NCBI GenBank assembly: GCA_020426085.1
Contig: JAGQQP010000057.1
Location: 1 to 13,099, forward strand
Source of the DNA: Planctomycetaceae bacterium
GTDB taxonomy: Bacteria; Planctomycetota; Planctomycetia; Planctomycetales; Planctomycetaceae
Reading direction: 5' to 3'
DNA: 13,099 nucleotides
The translations under genes were made by a program, and so were the position numbers. Shown here piece after piece: positions 6,149 to 13,099 of the stretch (position 1 is the stretch's first letter; each line of letters opens with the position of its first letter). The notes under the pieces are model-generated. The model saw only the letters and a list, made by a program, of their open reading frames with translations, was not told the DNA's origin and made no database searches.

Positions 6149-7936
6149 ATGTTAACGGATGTCTCTTCGCAGGCAAAATTTACGGATTTAGCACTCTGCC
6201 AGCCCGTCCTGGATGCGCTGGTTGAACTTGGATACGATACCCCCACACCAATTCAGGCACAGACGATTCCTCATCTGCTGGAAGGTAAGGACCTGGTGGG
6301 ACAGGCTCAGACAGGAACTGGTAAAACAGCCGCATTTGCTCTGCCTTTACTGTCAAAAATCGATCTGGAACTCAATGCCCCCCAGGTTCTGGTCCTGGCT
6401 CCTACCCGGGAACTGGCCATTCAGGTGGGTGAATCGTTCAAAGAATATGGTTCTCAGCTCGAAGGGTTACAGGTTCTGCCCATCTATGGTGGTGCCGATT
6501 TCAAAGGACAGCTGCAGCCTTTAAAACGAGGCGTTCATGTCGTTGTCGGTACGCCTGGTCGTGTCATGGACCACATGCGTCGCGGTACTCTGAAACTCGA
6601 TAATCTGCGTTGTCTGGTTCTGGATGAAGCCGACGAAATGCTGCGGATGGGCTTTATTGACGATGTCGAATGGATTCTGGAGCAGACTCCCGACAACCAT
6701 CAGACGGCGCTCTTTTCCGCCACAATGCCTGAAGCGATTCGAAGAATTGCCGGTAATTACCTGAAATCACCCGAAGAAATCACCGTCAAAGTGAAAACCC
6801 GGACCGCAGACACCATCCGCCAGCGGTACTGGCTGGCTAAGGGACATCATAAACTGGATGCCCTGACCCGGATCCTGGAAGCGGAAGACACCGATGGTGT
6901 GATCATTTTCGTTCGTACCAAAAGCATCACCACCGAACTGGCGGAAAAACTGGAAGCACGTGGTTTTCTCGCTGCCCCTCTGAATGGTGATATCCCGCAG
7001 AAACAACGCGAACGCACCGTTGGACGGTTAAAAGCCGGCCATGTCAACATCGTCATTGCGACGGACGTCGCCGCCCGCGGTCTGGACGTCGATCGGATCA
7101 GCCACGTGATCAACTACGATCTGCCTGGCGATTCTGAAGCCTACGTGCACCGTATCGGACGAACAGGACGTGCAGGCCGAACAGGCGAAGCGATCATGTT
7201 CGTTTCTCCCCGCGAAACTCGTTCCCTCTCAGGTATCGAACGTGCGATCAAGCTCAAAATTGAACGGATGGAACTGCCTTCTATCAATCAGATTAACAAG
7301 CGACGTACAGAACGTTTCAAAGCGTCTGTTACCAAAGCCATGGATAACCCCGACTTCGAACAGTTCCAGAAACTGCTGACTGAGTTCAAAGCAGAATCAG
7401 AGCGTTCTGAGATCGATATCGCTGCTGCCCTGGCGTGTATGTTCCAGGGAAAACGTCCTCTGTTCCTGAAAGAAACGGCACGAAGAGAAAGCTCACAGCG
7501 ATCTGAAGAAAATTCCGCGAAGCCTCAGTTCCAGTCAGAACGACGTCCTTCCAGAGAAAAAGAGTTCAAAAAGGATAAAGAGAAAGCATTTGCCCCCAAA
7601 CGGGAAAGGGCAACCAGCGAAGCACCCGAGGAAGGCATGGAACGTTTCCGCCTTCAGGTTGGCCGCAGCCACGGTGTCAAACCGGGGAATATTGTGGGTG
7701 CCATCGCGAACGAAGCAAACCTGGACAGTCAATACATCGGTCGCATCGATATCTTCGATGACTACAGTACCGTTGACCTCCCGGAAGGCATGCCTCGCAA
7801 TATCTTCCGGGCATTGAAAAATGTCTGGGTCTCAGGACAACAACTGCGTATCTCCCGACTGGATCAGACGGAATCCGGTATCCCGAAACGGAAGCGTTTC
7901 AAAGCAAAGGGAAAACCGAGACAGCAGAAAGCTTAA
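6149..7936 (+). CDS. deaD: DEAD-box ATP-dependent RNA helicase (DeaD/CsdA type)
   Basis: This is a cytoplasmic RNA helicase that unwinds short RNA duplexes with ATP. Relatives act in ribosome assembly, mRNA decay and cold adaptation. The 595 residues contain, in order: the Q motif (F11, T-P-T-P-I-Q at 31-36), Walker A AQTGTGKT (53-60), PTRELA (85-90), TPGR (135-138), DEAD (159-162), SAT (190-192), IFVRT (253-257), TDVAARGLD (305-313) and HRIGRTGRAGR (334-344). All catalytic motifs are intact. A helical segment (about 380-435) and a highly charged Arg/Lys/Glu linker (about 440-495) precede a DbpA-type RNA-binding domain (498-570; VGRSHGVKPGNIVGAI). A basic tail (R-K-R-F-K-A-K-G-K) ends the protein. 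This domain order separates it from RhlE and plain RhlB types and matches DeaD/CsdA, although it is shorter than the E. coli protein (about 630). The start has AAAGG seven bases upstream. It seems to be transcribed alone, between a long leader and a strong terminator. Confidence 0.95.
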   Translation: MLTDVSSQAKFTDLALCQPVLDALVELGYDTPTPIQAQTIPHLLEGKDLVGQAQTGTGKTAAFALPLLSKIDLELNAPQVLVLAPTRELAIQVGESFKEYGSQLEGLQVLPIYGGADFKGQLQPLKRGVHVVVGTPGRVMDHMRRGTLKLDNLRCLVLDEADEMLRMGFIDDVEWILEQTPDNHQTALFSATMPEAIRRIAGNYLKSPEEITVKVKTRTADTIRQRYWLAKGHHKLDALTRILEAEDTDGVIIFVRTKSITTELAEKLEARGFLAAPLNGDIPQKQRERTVGRLKAGHVNIVIATDVAARGLDVDRISHVINYDLPGDSEAYVHRIGRTGRAGRTGEAIMFVSPRETRSLSGIERAIKLKIERMELPSINQINKRRTERFKASVTKAMDNPDFEQFQKLLTEFKAESERSEIDIAAALACMFQGKRPLFLKETARRESSQRSEENSAKPQFQSERRPSREKEFKKDKEKAFAPKRERATSEAPEEGMERFRLQVGRSHGVKPGNIVGAIANEANLDSQYIGRIDIFDDYSTVDLPEGMPRNIFRALKNVWVSGQQLRISRLDQTESGIPKRKRFKAKGKPRQQKA

Positions 7937-7973
7937 TCGGACTGCTGTCTGAAAATAAGAAGAACAGTTGTAA

Positions 7974-8009
7974 AAAAACCGCGGTCGCTATCAGGCAACC
8001 GCGGTTTTT
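7974..8009. terminator. strong bidirectional intrinsic terminator
   Basis: AAAAACCGCGGT (7974-7985) pairs perfectly over 12 bp with ACCGCGGTTTTT (7998-8009) around a 12-base loop. The GC core is flanked by A on the left and T on the right, so either strand yields a stem followed by a U tract. It lies 38 bases after the helicase stop and 30 bases from the stop of the convergent coiled-coil gene, and can serve both. Confidence 0.92.
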
Positions 8010-8038
8010 ATTTCATTTCCGACCTGTATCAAACAGGT

Positions 8039-9535
8039 TTATTTGCTGGTTCCAAAGGCTTTGGATGTCTGACCTGAAGAAGTCTGCTGTTTCAGACGTT
8101 TACTGCGAGTGAAAACCTGGGAAACGGTTCCTGAAGAAACGTCATTCACGCCGGTGACTTTTGCTCCCTGTTTAATGGGAGATTTCACGCCGGAACCAGG
8201 TACAAACAGTCGTCGCTGAGGCTTATAGCCGATATAGCTCAGGAAGTCGTTGATCCCGATCACACGTACGGCTTTCAGACGGGCTTCTTCACGAATCTCT
8301 TTCATCTTGGCCAGCAGCTCCTGCATCTTATCGCGCTGTTCGTCAGTTTTAGCCGATTCGACATCAGGCGATTCACCAATGACCAGGAACTTCGTATGCA
8401 CAGTTAAACCATCGCCAATACGTTCTCCATTCTCAGTAACCTGATTATCGATTTTGGCATTGGCATTTTCAATAACACGTCTCAGTAGGTCCATATCCGA
8501 TTTACCGTCGCCATCCAGATCAATGATCCCTGAAATGGCAAACGATTCAGGACGTCCTACCCCCCAGAGTGGAGTATAAATCGGATCGCCTGGACTGATA
8601 GGCTGATAAATGTCATCGCCTACGATCCGGGCTTCAGACAGGTGAGGTCCCAGAATTTTGGTGACTTCGATGGCACCAATAATATCTTCTTCGCCTCGAC
8701 CTATTCCCTGATGCGCTTTCCGATAGACACTAAATGTCATCCGTTTAGGCAGGCGGTCTGCTTCCCCCAGATTAATCCAGACAACCCCGGTACTGTTATC
8801 AACAGTACGAACCACACCATCGGGCTGTTCAAAGCTGAATTTCTGGACCTGGTCCAGCCGACTGCGGAGAGTATCGATCAGGCTGGCATAAGTATTGCTC
8901 TTATTTTCCAGATCCTTGATCGTCTTGGCATTGGTTTCACGTAACTGGTCCAGCTCGATCAGAATTTCCTCATTTTCTTTCTGCAAGGCTGCAATCTGCT
9001 GATCTTTGGCATCAACTTCCTCTTCTTTGACTTTCTGGGTATCAGCCAGATCTTTTTCTGAAGTATCACGAGCTTTGCGATGTTCATCAATCTTTGTATC
9101 CATATTGCCTTTTAACTTCTGAAAGTCTTCTTCCAGTTTATTTTTCGCTGCCTGCTCTGCAGCCAGTTCCGTTTTCGTCTGATTTAACTGTGCGGAGAGC
9201 TTAATCAACGTATTTTTGATTGTGGATTCAGCGAGAACGTCGGCGTGTGTTTTGATATCAATTTCGGTGGCACCGATCACCGTATTGGGAGTCTTATTAT
9301 CCAACCCCACGTCTTCCTGTTCATTACCGATCAGTTTTTTCAGCGCCTGAATTTCTTCATCCAGCTTACGAACGGCTACACCGTCGCGCTGGGAATCTTT
9401 CTGAGCCTGATCCAGTTTGGCATTCGCTTCTGCCAGATCGGAATACCCCAGATAAGCAGCGACACCACCAATCAGGGTGGTCATCACAAAAAAGATCAGT
9501 GAAAAGTGAACAGCAGTTGGTTTACTGGCAGCCAT
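8039..9535 (-). CDS. membrane-anchored coiled-coil protein of unknown function
   Basis: I do not recognise a characterised family for this 498-residue protein. A short positive amino end is followed by one hydrophobic segment (11-30) without a clear cleavage site, suggesting an uncleaved anchor with the rest outside the cytoplasm. Long coiled-coil segments follow (about 33-70 and 105-232; rich in Glu, Lys, Gln, Leu). A beta-rich region (about 233-325) contains GVVWINLGEADRLPKRM, F-S-V-Y-R, I-G-A-I-E-V-T-K-I-L and S-P-G-D-P-I. A segment at 330-390 has a calcium-loop-like D-L-D-G-D-G (339-344), then comes a helix (395-425) and a Ser/Gln/Lys-rich tail. Anchor, coil and beta domain recall the layout of MreC, and the beta repeats recall the carboxy-terminal domain of FlgT-like proteins; this is resemblance only. 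I recall similar hypothetical proteins in planctomycetes. The start is supported by AAGG nine bases upstream (9545-9548). It has a strong promoter and a shared terminator, so it is probably transcribed alone. Confidence 0.85.
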   Translation of the reverse strand: MAASKPTAVHFSLIFFVMTTLIGGVAAYLGYSDLAEANAKLDQAQKDSQRDGVAVRKLDEEIQALKKLIGNEQEDVGLDNKTPNTVIGATEIDIKTHADVLAESTIKNTLIKLSAQLNQTKTELAAEQAAKNKLEEDFQKLKGNMDTKIDEHRKARDTSEKDLADTQKVKEEEVDAKDQQIAALQKENEEILIELDQLRETNAKTIKDLENKSNTYASLIDTLRSRLDQVQKFSFEQPDGVVRTVDNSTGVVWINLGEADRLPKRMTFSVYRKAHQGIGRGEEDIIGAIEVTKILGPHLSEARIVGDDIYQPISPGDPIYTPLWGVGRPESFAISGIIDLDGDGKSDMDLLRRVIENANAKIDNQVTENGERIGDGLTVHTKFLVIGESPDVESAKTDEQRDKMQELLAKMKEIREEARLKAVRVIGINDFLSYIGYKPQRRLFVPGSGVKSPIKQGAKVTGVNDVSSGTVSQVFTRSKRLKQQTSSGQTSKAFGTSK

Positions 9536-9712
9536 GTTTTTAAACCTTAAGGATTTTCAAGTGACAGTCAGGTGCGGTTCTGCACGCGGACGGGTCAAAT
9601 ATGAGGTGTAGTATTGTTTCCAGCGATCATTTCGCATCAACTCTGAGGAATCTCAGTGAGCCTCGAAACTTCGATTCTGAAAACTCGAAAGACCAGCATC
9701 CTGCTTTACTTT

Positions 9713-9740
9713 ATTCTAAATGCAGAAAAACCAGTGTCAA
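9713..9740 (-). promoter_or_regulatory. promoter of the coiled-coil membrane protein gene
   Basis: On the minus strand a perfect TTGACA (9740 down to 9735) is followed after 16 bp by TAGAAT (9718 down to 9713; five of six matches). This is the best promoter match in the window. It places the transcript start near 9706, about 170 bases before the ATG at 9535. The leader contains the small hairpin CTGAG-GAAT-CTCAG (9643-9656). Confidence 0.65.
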
Positions 9741-9883
9741 GCAGCATTCTGATTCTATGTAGTTTGCTGACAATTGGTTCTCCTCACTCTGCTCCGGTCT
9801 GAAATCTGTAAAAAACTACACATAATAACAGTAACCCGGAGTTCTCCGGCAACATGATAAAAAGATTTCATTGAGTCCTGACT

Positions 9884-9908
9884 TCAACAGGCCTGTTGAT
9901 GGCCATCA
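9884..9908. repeat. two overlapping perfect palindromes centred on GGCC
   Basis: TCAACAGGCCTGTTGA (9884-9899) is a perfect 16-bp palindrome. TGATGGCCATCA (9897-9908) is a perfect 12-bp palindrome that overlaps it by three bases. Their GGCC centres are 11 bp apart, about one helical turn, so two dimeric proteins would sit on the same DNA face. They lie about 145 bases before polA and could be an operator. The palindromes are certain; the function is not. Confidence 0.5.
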
Positions 9909-10052
9909 GAGGCACACACCCCAATAATAAAACGGAATGCTGTTACCACAGCGTTTTACATTTCACAGACCGCTTTTTACCGTAGATGCAACATCTGTAT
10001 GTTTCCAGTTTCGGCTATCTCATTTTAAAATTTCAGGTAAAGCTAAATCTTT

Positions 10053-12755
10053 ATGAAAGAAACACTTTACATCATTGATACGTTTTCTCTGGTATTTCAG
10101 GTTTTTCATGCTGTGCCGGCTATGACTGGTCCGACGGGACAACCCACCAATGCCATATTCGGCATCACCCGCGATATCCTGAACATTATTAAAACACACT
10201 CTCCCGACTATCTGATCTTCGCCATGGACTCCAGCGGACCGGGCACGCGAAACGATCTTTATCCGGAATATAAGGCCAATCGCACGGCAATGCCCGAAGA
10301 TCTGGTACCGCAAATCCCCCACATCATGGACGTGGTGAAAGGGTTTCAGGTCCCCGTCATCGAATGCCCCGGCTGGGAAGCAGACGACGTATTTGCCACC
10401 ATTGCCCGGCTGGCAAAAGAAAAAGGGATCGAAACGACCATCGTCACCAATGACAAAGACGCCCGCCAACTGATCAACGATGCCGTTAAGCTGTACAATA
10501 TCCGCAAAAATCAGTTTATGGACTCAGAAGCAGTCCAGGCTGACTGGGGCATCCGACCTGATCAGGTCATTGATTTTCAATCTCTGGTCGGTGACAGCGT
10601 GGATAATATTCCCGGGGTTCCCCTGGTCGGCCCCAAAAAGGCCCAGACCCTGATAGAGCAGTTCGGAACTCTGGAAGAAGTTTTAGCCAACGCTGACAAA
10701 GCCAAAGGGCCCAAATTACAGCAAAACCTGAAAGAATTCGCCGATCAGGCCCGCATGTCGCGCGAGCTGGTGACTTTAAATCAGTCACTGGACCTCGACA
10801 TCGACTGGGAAGCCTCAAAACTGACACATCCCGATCGCGAACGTTTACATCAGCTGTTTGTCGAATTTGGATTTCGCCGCTTCGCTGAGGAAATGAAGGA
10901 AGTCCTAAACACAGAGGAACCCGCGGAACCTGTAGAACGGGTCCGCGAAACCATCGACACAAAGTCAGCCTTCGAAACGTTCCTGGCGCTCCTTAAGGAA
11001 CAGGATGAATTCTGCGTTGATCTGGAGACCACAGGCCTGAAGCCGGCAGAAGCGGAAATTGTAGGCTGGGCCATCAGCTGGGAGAAACACCGCGGATTCT
11101 ATATTCCCGTCGAAGGTCCTTCAGGCCAGTCTGCCCTGGATCCACAATATGTCCTCGAACAACTGAAACCGATCCTGGAAGACCCGGAAATCCTGATTAC
11201 CAATCAGAATATCAAATACGATATGGTCGTCCTGATGCGCGTGGGTGTGTTCCTGCAGGGAGTCAGCATTGACCCCATGGTTGCCAGTTATCTGATCAGT
11301 GCCGGCGAACGGGGTCACAGCCTCGACAAACTGGCAGAGCGGTATCTGCAGCATACGATGATTCCCATCTCCGATCTGATCGGCTCCGGTAAACAACAGA
11401 AGAAAATGTTTGAAGTCGACGTTGATAAGGTCGCGGAATACGCGGTCGAAGATGCAGAAATCGCCTGGCAGCTCTCGAGGATCCTGCAGGAGGAACTCAA
11501 ACACGCTGGATTATGGGACCTCTACTGGGATCTCGAACGGCCTCTCATTTCCATCCTCGCCGAAATGGAATTTACGGGAATCAAAGTCGATACCACAGAA
11601 CTCAAGCAGCAGAGCCAGCTACTTGAAAAACGGTTAACGACCCTGATTAACGAAATCCACGAGATGGCCGGGCATGAATTCAACATTGCTTCTCCCCTGC
11701 AGCTCCGCACGGTGTTATTCGATGAACTGGATTTACCCGTATTCAAAAAAACCAAAACAGGTCCCAGCACGGATCAGAGCGTACTGGAGAAACTGGCCCC
11801 GCTGCACCCCCTGCCCGCCAAGATCACGGAACATCGTCATCTCTCCAAACTGAAGAGCACCTACCTGGATGCATTGCCCGATCTGGTCAATCCGGAAACA
11901 GGACGGATTCACGCCAGCTTTAACCAGGTCGTTGCTGCGACAGGTCGACTCAGTTCGAGTGACCCCAATCTGCAGAACATCCCGATCAGAACGGAAGAAG
12001 GACGGCAGATTCGCAAGGCATTTATCCCCCAGGATGAAAGCTGGAGGCTGCTCTGTGCCGATTACTCACAGATCGAACTCAGAGTCCTGGCACACCTGAG
12101 TCAAGATATCGCACTGAGCCAGGCGTTCCGCGAAGGTGCTGACATCCACACCGCCGTCGCCTCCGACATTTATCAGGTTCCCCACGATCAGGTCGACAGC
12201 AACATGCGTCGCACGGCCAAAGCGGTTAACTTCGGCGTCATTTATGGTCAGAGCCCGTTTGGCCTGTCAGAAGCGATTGGCATTCCGCAATCGGAAGCAG
12301 CCGGCTTCATCGAAGACTATTTTGCACGGTATCAGGGAGTCCGAGAATTTCTGGATCAGATCCTCGAAGATTGTGCCAAACAGAACTTTGTCACCACGAT
12401 CTGTGGCAGAAAACGTGAGATCCAGGGAGTGCGGGGAGGTGTGCAGAAACAGCTCAACATGCCGGAAAGGACCGCCATCAATACTGTTATTCAAGGGTCT
12501 GCCGCCGATTTGATTAAGCAGGCCATGCTGAATCTCAGCGAGCGACTCAAACAGGAACAGCATCCGGGACGACTGCTCATGCAGATCCATGACGAACTGG
12601 TGTTCGAAGTTCCGCTGACCGAGCTGGACACTCTGGGATTGATTGTTCGAGAAGAGATGGAATCCGCCATGGACCTCGATGTTCCCCTGATAGTGGATAT
12701 CTCAAGTGGACTCAACTGGCTGGAACAGAACCCTCTGGTAATTCCACACGAGTAA
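10053..12755 (+). CDS. polA: DNA polymerase I
   Basis: This enzyme fills gaps in excision repair and replaces Okazaki-fragment RNA primers. The 900 residues (E. coli: 928) carry three domains. The 5' nuclease (about 1-290) shows D9, D59, Y-K-A-N-R (73-77), E109 and D111-D112 in E-A-D-D, D134 and D136 in N-D-K-D, and GDSVDNIPG (180-188). The 3'-5' exonuclease (about 300-490) has all proofreading motifs: D323 and E325 in D-L-E-T-T, N386 and D390 in N-I-K-Y-D, Y463 and D467 in Y-A-V-E-D. The polymerase domain has motif A with D670 (A-D-Y-S-Q-I-E), motif B with R719, K723, F727 and Y731, and motif C Q-I-H-D-E (844-848). F727 at the O-helix position predicts discrimination against dideoxynucleotides. 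The amino-terminal motif reads D-T-F-S-L-V-F-Q where most relatives have D-G-x-S-x-x-x-R. The gene ends in three consecutive in-frame TAA codons (12753-12761). Confidence 0.98.
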   Translation: MKETLYIIDTFSLVFQVFHAVPAMTGPTGQPTNAIFGITRDILNIIKTHSPDYLIFAMDSSGPGTRNDLYPEYKANRTAMPEDLVPQIPHIMDVVKGFQVPVIECPGWEADDVFATIARLAKEKGIETTIVTNDKDARQLINDAVKLYNIRKNQFMDSEAVQADWGIRPDQVIDFQSLVGDSVDNIPGVPLVGPKKAQTLIEQFGTLEEVLANADKAKGPKLQQNLKEFADQARMSRELVTLNQSLDLDIDWEASKLTHPDRERLHQLFVEFGFRRFAEEMKEVLNTEEPAEPVERVRETIDTKSAFETFLALLKEQDEFCVDLETTGLKPAEAEIVGWAISWEKHRGFYIPVEGPSGQSALDPQYVLEQLKPILEDPEILITNQNIKYDMVVLMRVGVFLQGVSIDPMVASYLISAGERGHSLDKLAERYLQHTMIPISDLIGSGKQQKKMFEVDVDKVAEYAVEDAEIAWQLSRILQEELKHAGLWDLYWDLERPLISILAEMEFTGIKVDTTELKQQSQLLEKRLTTLINEIHEMAGHEFNIASPLQLRTVLFDELDLPVFKKTKTGPSTDQSVLEKLAPLHPLPAKITEHRHLSKLKSTYLDALPDLVNPETGRIHASFNQVVAATGRLSSSDPNLQNIPIRTEEGRQIRKAFIPQDESWRLLCADYSQIELRVLAHLSQDIALSQAFREGADIHTAVASDIYQVPHDQVDSNMRRTAKAVNFGVIYGQSPFGLSEAIGIPQSEAAGFIEDYFARYQGVREFLDQILEDCAKQNFVTTICGRKREIQGVRGGVQKQLNMPERTAINTVIQGSAADLIKQAMLNLSERLKQEQHPGRLLMQIHDELVFEVPLTELDTLGLIVREEMESAMDLDVPLIVDISSGLNWLEQNPLVIPHE

Positions 12756-13099
12756 TAATAATTAAGGAATTTGCGTCCAGAATCGACTGGGATACACGCT
12801 GAATCAGGGAATCATGACGGGATATTTGAGACCTGTCTGGCACCAAATATAAAATTTAAGCGTAAAATAGCGATCTTTCCTTTTTTTTGTTGACAACCTG
12901 TACGCCATCGGTAACGATATTAATGCACGCCTATGTGTCTCATCTACCTGTTGCTAAGGATTCAGCAATCAAAAACCTCCTGTGTGGTAAGTTTCTGTTG
13001 CGAAGGAATGTGTAAACAAACCATTTTCCACCATTGCAAGTTGTCACAATCATCTTGTGTCTCGTCATACATTCATTCCCACGATAGCCCTGATTGGAG
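12756..13099. other. non-coding stretch after polA
   Basis: No gene is supportable. No strong terminator follows polA: AATTCC (12740-12745) can pair with GGAATT but the loop is over 20 bases, and the T run 12881-12888 has no GC stem before it. A consensus TTGACA (12890-12895) follows that T run, but 16-18 bp downstream there is no better -10 than AACGAT. Small inverted repeats occur at 12951-12968 (TTGCT/AGCAA) and 13045-13059 (CACAA/TTGTG). The region may be the upstream part of a gene beginning beyond the window. Confidence 0.45.

Larger units (their letters stand above)
9536..10052. other. divergent intergenic region between the coiled-coil gene and polA
   Basis: I see no gene here. Besides the minus-strand promoter it holds several inverted repeats: CTGAG/CTCAG (9643-9656), TCGAAACTTCGA (9663-9674), CCGGAG/CTCCGG around TT (9836-9849), the double palindrome at 9884-9908 and AGATG/CATCT (9984-9996). 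For polA the only promoter candidate is TTTACA (9955-9960) with TACCGT (9978-9983) at 17 bp, which is weak. polA also lacks a good ribosome binding site; the nearest AGG is about 15 bases before its ATG. Confidence 0.5.

Noticed and set aside
12881..12920. T run as polA terminator, or TTGACA at 12890 as a complete promoter
   Set aside because: No GC-rich stem precedes the T run, and no good -10 hexamer lies 16-18 bp after TTGACA.
1..13099. Mobile element, CRISPR array, toxin-antitoxin or defence locus
   Set aside because: I see no transposase or integrase, no regularly spaced repeats, no terminal inverted repeats around a gene and no defence-type domains. The genes are housekeeping and degradative.

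Overview
The window reads as chromosomal DNA of a planctomycete, most likely a Gimesia/Planctomyces-like member with balanced base composition. This rests on three things: a secreted formylglycine-type sulfatase of the kind these genomes carry in large numbers; a DNA polymerase I with an unusual amino-terminal motif (IIDTFSLVFQVFHA) that I associate with planctomycetes; and a membrane-anchored coiled-coil protein of a type I recall only as 'hypothetical' in this phylum. The assignment is by recognition, not by database search.

Layout from left to right. Positions 1-342 hold no supportable gene, only a possible promoter. trpD (anthranilate phosphoribosyltransferase) and a small DUF2203 protein follow on the + strand, the second with its own likely promoter and a weak terminator overlapping its stop codon. 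Two minus-strand genes converge on them: a prolyl oligopeptidase (S9A) at 3551-5611 and a secreted sulfatase at 2077-3441, possibly one transcription unit. For both I use a start inside the longest open frame, because each internal ATG has a good Shine-Dalgarno sequence. The sulfatase start also gives a clean signal peptide.

A 537-base divergent gap separates the peptidase from a + strand DEAD-box RNA helicase of the DeaD/CsdA type. The helicase seems to have a long structured leader with two adjacent perfect hairpins and a 40-codon open frame that stops one codon before the helicase ATG. A strong bidirectional terminator (7974-8009) lies between the helicase and the convergent minus-strand coiled-coil membrane protein. 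The latter has a very good promoter (TTGACA-16-TAGAAT). A second divergent gap of 517 bases carries two tandem perfect palindromes, then polA with all three domains and intact proofreading motifs. The last 344 bases are apparently non-coding.

Most of the window is housekeeping (tryptophan synthesis, RNA remodelling, DNA repair/replication) plus degradative enzymes. I see no mobile element, CRISPR array, tRNA, rRNA or defence system, and I do not claim a new multi-gene system. The items most worth a second look are the helicase leader, the GGCC-centred double palindrome before polA, the altered active-site residues of the sulfatase, and the uncharacterised MreC-like coiled-coil protein.
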